Origin: Globodera rostochiensis
Lineage: Eukaryota; Nematoda; Chromadorea; Rhabditida; Heteroderidae
Direction: 5' to 3'
Assembly: GCA_018350325.1 (NCBI GenBank)
Contig: JAEVLN010000010.1
Location: 1,922,001-1,986,000 of the forward strand
Length of the DNA stretch: 64,000 bases
The notes below the pieces were generated by a model, which was not told where the DNA came from, made no database searches, and saw nothing but the letters and a program-made list of their open reading frames with translations. Every line of letters begins with the position of its first letter. Position 1 is the stretch's first letter. Of the stretch, positions 57,841 to 64,000 are shown one piece after another. The position numbers and the translations under genes were made by a program.

Positions 57841-59190
57841 AACATTTTGCTATTCTTTACTACATATTAGTTCAAAACTGCCATCCCCGTACTCCAACAA
57901 GCGGAATTCTCTATCATCCTTACAGTACCTGGCTCGGTTCAAAACTGCCATCCCCGTACCCCAAAGAATGGTTTATTTTTTAATTAAAGGTATTAAAAAG
58001 ATTTATTCGGAAGTTGAAAAACAAGAAATAATCGCAGAGTTTGATGAATTAAAAAAAGAATTCAAAATCCGGGCCAAAGGAATGTCTTACGATATGAAAA
58101 AAATCGATGAAAAAATTGCGCAAAAATTGGAGGTTGCTATTAGAACAATTTATAATTGGAAAAACGAATTTGGAGCCCCAAGTGAATTTTTCTTTGTTTG
58201 TTTATAAATTTATTTTTAATTAAACTAAAATTTTGATCAGAAAATCGAAAGAATTACACTGACGCTGAAAAGGTGGAATTGTTGAAAAATTTTTACAAAA
58301 TCAAAAAAGAAACTCCTCAACTCCATAATTTTGAAATTGCGCAAATGTTGAATATTCACATCAAGACCTTGAATTGCTGGGAAAGGAAATCAAAAGGATT
58401 CGAACCTGGTAATTTTTCATCGCAATATTTCCACATAAAATTTTTCATAAATTTAATTTATTACTAATTGATATTTTTGTGTGGATTTAATTTGAATTTA
58501 TTTTTAAATTGGGGTTTTTTAAAAAGCTAAAAATATCGTAAATATTAAAAAATAACAGTTTCTAAATTTTGACAAAAAGTTGAGATTGATCTGTTTTTCG
58601 ATTAAAGGTATTAAGAAGATTTATTCGGAAGTTGAAAAACAAGAAATAATCGCAGAGTTTGATAAATTAAAAAAAGAATTCAAAATCCGGGCAAAAGGAA
58701 GGTCTTATAATACTAAAAAAATCGAAGAAAAAATTGCGCAAAAATTGGGATTTGCTTTTAGAACAATTTATTATTGGAAAAAGAAATTTGGTAAGTGAAT
58801 TTTTATTTTAATTTGTTTAAAAATTTAACATCAAATACAGTAATTGGTCAATTTTAATTTTAACAAGAAAATTGAGTAATTTGTTTATTTTGATTAAAGG
58901 TATTAAAAATAATTGTTCGGAAGTTGAAAAACAAGAAATAATCGCGGAGTTTGATAATTAAAACAAATTTTAAAAGCCGGGCAAACGGAATGTCTTACCA
59001 TATGAAAATTGATGAAATTGGGAGTTTCTCGTAAAACTATTTATTGTTGGGAATCAATTTGGAGCTTCAAGTGAATTTTTAAAATAAAAGAAATACCTAC
59101 GCTGACTCTGAAGGCGAAAAATTTTAATAAAATTCAAAAAGAAAATCCTCATAAAGTTGTTTTCCGATGTTAGAAAAATTGATGACAAAT

Positions 59191-60148
59191 TTTTTTTCCC
59201 TTTTTGAAAAACTTTTCCTTATTTAGCTATTCTTTATACCTTGGAAATATCACCTATGCAGGGGTGCTCATAACCGTCAGAAAAAATTCGTTATAAGTAA
59301 TCCGTAATTCGTAACAGCCAAAACGCCGTAATAGTAAGTAATTCGTAAATTTTCAAATTTTTTTTAACACATCGAATCTCAAAATTTACTTAATATCATA
59401 ATCAAAATTGTAAAGTAGGATGGATATTGTGGTGGCAAAAGAGGAACTTCTAAGATTTTCGGGCTACAATTTCTTTCTCAGATCGGGCACAATCAATCCG
59501 GCAGTCGAGATGGGAGGGGTTGGCGGTCCCTATCCTCATGATTTACTTCCCAAGGCTTTTGATTTAACTAAATTCTGCATTTTATGTAAATTTTTTTAAA
59601 CTTCTTTTGTACCCCGCTCTGCTGCGCGAAATCGTAGTTGGCTGACTGTAGGAGGCGGGGTTGATTTTATTCGAATGTAATTTCTTCATTGTGACGTAAA
59701 TATATGGTAATGGTCGAGACTTAAAATTTACCGAGACACAAACCCGAAACCGAGACTTGACCCCGAGACTCGAGACCCCGAAAAACCTGACACTTCGGTT
59801 CGAGACCTTTTTTGAAAAAATTTTGGCTCATATATTCTGGAAACTCAAAAATTTACTCCCTCTCCTGCTTTATCCATCAAAAGTGAAATGCAAAAAAATA
59901 TGTTGATTTTCTATTTAGCTAAAGCTTTGGTAAAGGGGTGTAAAAACCCCCTCATTTTCCGAGACTAGAAACCCGAGACCGAGACGAGACCCCAAAAACC
60001 CAACCCCGAGACTTTTCGAGACTCGATACCGAGACTATCGAACATCACTAACCAATAGGCCACCGTCAAAGTCCCATTCAAAAAGGCTTAATAAAAACAG
60101 CTAAAATTTCATTTCTCTAGATTTGAACTTAAAATTAATGTTTTATTT
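59191..60148. other. Region between G5 and G6
   Basis: It contains GTAATTCGTAA words opened by CAGGGGTGCTCATAACCG (59262), also seen at 53167. A cluster of CCGAGACTCGAGACC words follows (59715-60049), ending CGAACATCACTA, a hAT-type terminus when read inward. No gene is supported. Confidence 0.5.
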
Positions 60149-60520
60149 AAATGTCTTGGGTCGTGTGACCCGAGAAAAATTCGACTATGTCTACAAAAAA
60201 ATCATTTAATTTGCGTCATATGCGTAAAATCATTGAATTAAGCATAAAATCATCATTTTTTAATCATTTTAAATGAATTCTGCTGGAAATGAGACTAATA
60301 TTATTGCTATCTATTCCTCCCAATACAATTTTTACTTCTGCGTAGAATAGACGTAAACAATCATCTATGAAACGAACCATATAGATTAATAATAGATAAA
60401 AAATAAAATGAATGTATATAAGATTAGCATTCACATTTAAACATTGTTAATATTTTAATAAAAAAATATAATGTAAAAATTTATTCCATCACAAAATGGT
60501 TACTTCCAAAGGCAAGTAAC
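60149..60520 (+). promoter_or_regulatory. Conserved 5' block upstream of G6
   Basis: It matches the blocks before G1 (25590) and G3 (45376), including TGGGTCGTGTGACCCGAG and GGTTACTTCCAAAGGCAAGT. Confidence 0.5.
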
Positions 60521-60802
60521 AATCGAATTAATATTTTTGAAGAATTTAAGGGCAAAATTGATTTGGTTTGATCAATTTTGGGGCCAAGAAAGCCCCATAT
60601 AAGAAAGAATCCCTTTGTCAACATTTAAAATTCCGGCCATTTTTGGGTCCGTAATGCCGGGTGCTAGACTTTTTGGAGAAAACCCGAAACTTATCTAATA
60701 ATTCACTTTTGTAAATTCACATTCAATTGAAAATGAAAAAATGAAAAATTTTTCGAGATTCTCGATTGTTTTTTTTTTATAATTTCAGTTTACTTACACT
60801 AG

Positions 60803-62829
60803 ATGTTTTGTTTTCATTATTTTATTTTTTTCTGTTTTTTCACTTACCAAATTTTGCAATTAAATGCATTTGATGAAGAACATAATGATATATTTGCCGA
60901 ATTGTGGCAGAAAAGTGAAGAAATTGGCACAAAATCCGGAAAAAGTGAAGAAACATTACAAACTTTAAATGACAATTTTCAAAAAATTGGGAAAATTAAA
61001 AAAGAAATTGTCGTGAAAGACGAACCAAATGATTATGAAGAATTTGATCAATTTTCGAACGAAAGACAGCAAAAAATCACAGTAAACAAAACTGTAAAGG
61101 AAGAGAATGTTGAAAAACGGGTTAAATCCGGTACTTTTAAATATTTCTTTATTTTAATTATAAATGAATTTAGAATTTATGGAATTTGATCGTATCTCCG
61201 GTAAAGACGAATTCGATAATGGGAAGGATGGAGAAGAACAAAGCACGGATTCGATTTTTGATAATTCGAATTTGAAGGAAAGCTCTTCAAAATCACAGAA
61301 AGGTAAATATAGGAATATTATTATCGTTAATCTTTAAATAAAAAGAATAAATAATATCAATTCTAATTTTAATAAGAAAATGATTGATTAAAGGTATTAA
61401 AAAGAATTATTCGGAAGTTGAAAAACAAGAAATAATTGGAAAGTTTGATCAATTAAAAAAAGAATTCAAAATCCGGGCAAAAGGAATGTCTTACGATATG
61501 AAAAAAATTGATGAAAAAATTGCGCAGAAATTGGAAGTTGCTATTAGAACAATTTATAAGTGGAAAAACGAATTTGGAGCTCCAAGTGAATTTTTCTTTT
61601 GTTTATAAATTTATTTTTAATTAAACAAAAATTTTGCCAGAAAAACACAAGAACCACACTGACGTTGAAAAGGTGGAATTGTTGAAAAATTTTCATAAAA
61701 TCAAAAAAGAAAATCCTCAACTCCTTAATGACGAAATTGCGCAAATGTTGAACCTTAAGATTAAAACCTTATATTCTTGGAAAAGAAATTCTAAAGGCTT
61801 AAAACCTGGTAACTTTAACATAAATTGCAAAAATATATTTTCACAAATAAAATTTTCACAGTTTATTTTAGAGTTGTCACCCCGACCCCGACCCCGTCTT
61901 CGACCCCGCTAATTTAGGCCTTTTAATTTTCTTAACATTGCCAATTTTGGTTGCAAATCTCTCAACAAATTGAGTAAAAAATTCAAAATTTTTCCCGGCT
62001 GCGCCTATCGGCACCGCCGACCCTCCCCCCCCCCCCCCAACTCAAAAGTGAAGCAGAAATATCAAATCTTCATAATTAAAAATTATTTTCAAAATTTGAA
62101 TTTTCCGGGCATTTTTGGTCAAGAATTCACGGTTTTGGGATACTGTTTGGGATCCGGTTACATCACTGATGCCCTCACTTCTCTTTAAAATAGGAACAAA
62201 TTTAAAAAATTATCGGCTCTAATGTCAATAAATTTCGGAAATTATTCAAAAAAAACAAAAACTTTTAAATAACCCCGATCCCGACCGATTGGGTAACCCC
62301 TACCCCGACAGTCCCGACCCGAAAAACCCCGACCCCGCAATTCTTAACCCCGCACGCGGGGTGACAACCCTAGTTTATTTAGTTGATTTTCTTATTGTCT
62401 TTTAAATTTTATAATTAAACTAATTTTGTAATTAGAATCTTTAAAAAAGATAATGAAATATCGCTTAAATAATTTAATAATTATCAATTCTAAATAACAA
62501 GATAATTGAAGATTGGTTAGTTTTTAATTAAAGGTGTTAAAAAGAATTATTCGGAAGTAGAAAAACAAGAAATAATCGCGGAGTTTGATCAATTAAAACA
62601 AAAATTCAAAACCCGGGCCAAAGGAATGTCTTACGATATGAAAAAAGTAAATGAAAAAATTGCGCAAAAATTTGAAGTTGCTAATAGAACAATTTATAGG
62701 TGGAAAAGCAAATTTGGAGTAAAATCTCCAATAAACATTAACAGTTCTGAACGCTCAACCTCATCTACTAATAATGTTATACCCTGGAAATGGAATGATT
62801 TCGGGAAAAAACGGAATAAACGCATTTGA
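60803..62829 (+). CDS. G6: secreted HTH-cassette protein, five exons, intact
   Basis: Exons 60803-61130, 61174-61302, 61394-61585, 61641-61808 and 62534-62829 join at phase 1 into 370 residues. The signal peptide is that of G1 (MFCFHYFIFFCFF). Linker, Ser-rich exon, cassette A (VAIRTIYKWKNEFG), cassette B (LKIKTLYSWKRNSKG) and terminal A plus tail (VANRTIYRWKSKFG ... FGKKRNKRI) follow. The exon plan equals that of G3, and the 5' half is close to both G1 and G3. Intron 4 was enlarged by a 504-bp MITE without harm to the frame. The dyad TTCGAGATTCTCGA lies about 40 nt before the ATG, with a TTTCAG acceptor between. The sequence just before the ATG (ACACTAG) differs from the GCGCTATTT of G1, G3 and G5. 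Confidence 0.83.
61869..62372. mobile_element. hAT-like MITE, 504 bp, in G6 intron 4
   Basis: Ends TAGAGTTGTCACCCCG and, read inward from the right, TAGGGTTGTCACCCCG. A perfect 8-bp duplication GTTTATTT lies at 61861-61868 and 62373-62380. The G3 gene has the uninterrupted site CACAGTTTATTTAATTG at about 47006. Subterminal words are CCCCGACCCCG; the centre carries a GC hairpin (61995) with poly-C. Confidence 0.93.
61995..62020. repeat. GC-rich hairpin plus poly-C inside a MITE
   Basis: CCGGCTGCGCC, loop TATC, GGCACCGCCGA, then CCCTCCCCC. Preceded by CAACAAATTGAGTAAAAAAT, the same lead-in as at 44170. Confidence 0.75.
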
Positions 62830-63490
62830 AAAATTCTAAACAAATGTTTTTGCCCATATTTTTCCGTTGGCTATCATGACGTTGCTGTTTCATCATGTTC
62901 GTAATTTTTCAAACAATTTAAATTATAATAAATTAACTAGTGGAGATGTGGGCATGCATGGCGTGTGACCGGGGCTGTCTCTAGCGACTTTTGGTCAATG
63001 CAACCGCGAGCAGCGCTCGCCCACCCTTCCCCCGCTCGCTTAACCGAGGGCACATTTGAGTCTCGACAGAGTATAAAACAAAAACTGGTGTGTAATGTTT
63101 TGGCATAAATCGGGTAGAACCAAAAATGATCAAAAGTTGTTTTCTACAGAGATAAATGACCATTTCCCAAAAAGCGGAGGTCAAATACGTATGAATGGGC
63201 ATGCATATGGTAGATAAAAGGCAATGTTTTTTTACCAATGTTCGAGCTAAGGCTTATTATAACTCAATTCATTAATATTATATCTGTATTATAGTACTAA
63301 ATCATTTAAATTCAATTTAATCCTTTTATATATAAATACTTCAATTAATTTTACTAAATAAAATTAAAATAAATCACTGACGAAGTCAATCACTGACGAA
63401 ATCAACCACTGACGAATCACCGTGCACGCTGGCTACGCCCTGCTATGAACCAACGTCTTTCTGTGTTCAAACTTGAGCCCTTAAAGGGTG
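62830..63490. other. Gene-free stretch after G6
   Basis: No gene is supported. A minus-strand open frame at 62981-63238 has no motif or splice context. CACTGACGAA is repeated three times at 63375-63420. Confidence 0.4.
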
Positions 63491-63666
63491 CCCTGACGTT
63501 GCGCGAAAAGTGCAAAAAAAAATTTTCCTCCGAGATGGACGTTGCGCGAAAAGTGCAATAAAGGGCGTTGCGCGAAAAGTGCAAAAATGGGTGTTGCGCG
63601 AAAAGTGCAAAAATGGGTGTTGCGCGAAAAGTGCAAAAATGGGTGTTGCGCGAAAAGTGCAAAAAT
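63490..63666. repeat. 26-bp minisatellite with TTGCGCGAAAAGTGCAAAAA
   Basis: Six units. The last three share GGGTGTTGCGCGAAAAGTGC and are nearly alike; the first has an insertion of about 17 bp. Three overlapping minus-strand frames (HFSRNTHFCTF-like repeats) arise from the repeat alone. Confidence 0.9.
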
Positions 63667-64000
63667 AGTCATTCACCAGAATTTACACTAACAATCAGAT
63701 ACCGGGCCTCATCGGTACAGAGTCTCTGTTGTTAATAAAATACACAAATCTGTGTGTTTCGGCCCCAATCTGTAGACACACCACTGCAAACAAGCAAGCA
63801 AAACTAATGTGTCTTTTCACGGCTTACTAGGAGCATATAAAATACCCGGCTTGTTAAATATTTTTAATTTATTATGCATACAATCCTTACATTTTATTTA
63901 TAATCGCAATTAGATCTATTATAGCCTGAAAATGTCCCCCCGCAAAGTAAATGAAGAGAGATTCATAATCTCTGTCTTGATCAATAAGCATCTAAATAGG
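63667..64000. other. Gene-free end of window
   Basis: AT-rich DNA with no open frame, RNA gene or repeat that I can support. Confidence 0.4.

Larger units (their letters stand above)
56215..58790 (+). pseudogene. G5: HTH-cassette gene copy without a terminal exon
   Basis: Exon 1 56215-56542 and exon 2 56587-56715, then A 56932-57126, B 57181-57348, A 57990-58181, B 58241-58408 and A 58608-58790. All join in frame at phase 1, the longest clean A-B-A-B-A run in the window. The signal peptide (MFCCHYFIFFSFL) is intact. After 58790 an A remnant has an in-frame stop (about 58958) and a B remnant fades out near 59190. The C-terminal exon is missing, so a full-length product is doubtful, though reading through the last donor (GTAAGTGAAT) would stop almost at once and yield a secreted cassette protein. 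The 57.4-57.9 kb intron holds a duplicated 57-bp segment and a tRNA-like gene. Confidence 0.68.

Noticed and set aside
57761..58207. Open frame starting MGRPGSSVGRA that runs through the tRNA into a cassette A exon
   Set aside because: The N-terminal part is a translated tRNA (SSVGRA...GRGFESHPG is a well-known artefact). The real exon starts at the AG acceptor at 57989.
63417..63676. Three overlapping minus-strand frames with HFSRNTHFCTF-like repeats
   Set aside because: By-product of the 26-bp minisatellite.

Overview
The window looks like nuclear DNA of a nematode, most likely a plant-parasitic tylenchid such as a cyst nematode. This is an inference, supported by 40-50 bp introns, acceptors ending TTTCAG, confirmed GC-AG introns in a conserved gene (a feature known to be frequent in Globodera), and multi-copy genes for secreted proteins. 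No species can be named from the sequence alone. Most of the window is AT-rich and repeat-dense, with few ordinary genes.

Layout. (1) 1-17.2 kb: a minus-strand multi-copy family of secreted proteins. It has one intact chimeric gene (6046-8218) and several broken copies, two of which end in a C-terminal RING finger. It sits among dispersed repeats, hAT-like non-autonomous elements, a foldback element and two minisatellites. (2) 17.2-24 kb: a ten-exon AP-2 transcription factor gene (18264-22766, two GC-AG introns, two MITEs in introns) and a two-exon gene for a small secreted protein (23485-23980). (3) 25.3-62.8 kb: six tandem copies (here G1 to G6) of an unrecognised gene family. Each encodes a signal peptide, an acidic linker and then alternating helix-turn-helix (HTH) cassettes A and B, one per exon. 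Every intron examined is phase 1. G1, G3 and G6 have complete reading frames; G2, G4 and G5 are decayed or lack the last exon. Shared spacers show that the copies arose by segmental duplication. (4) Between G1 and G2 lies 6.4 kb of an 18-bp satellite with higher-order repeats. A complete, young Ty3/gypsy retrotransposon (35870-40884, identical 235-bp LTRs, 5-bp target duplication) is inserted at its end. A second satellite block lies between G3 and G4. (5) 62.8-64 kb: a 26-bp minisatellite and no gene that I can support.

The most interesting system is the HTH-cassette family. Predicted secretion, DNA-binding folds, a basic C-terminal tail and exon-by-exon modularity suggest secreted proteins that may act on nucleic acid, possibly in a host nucleus. 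The gene structures are read directly from splice sites and frame; the function is a hypothesis. A second theme is a population of hAT-like MITEs with 8-bp target duplications, each with its own short repeated word next to its ends.
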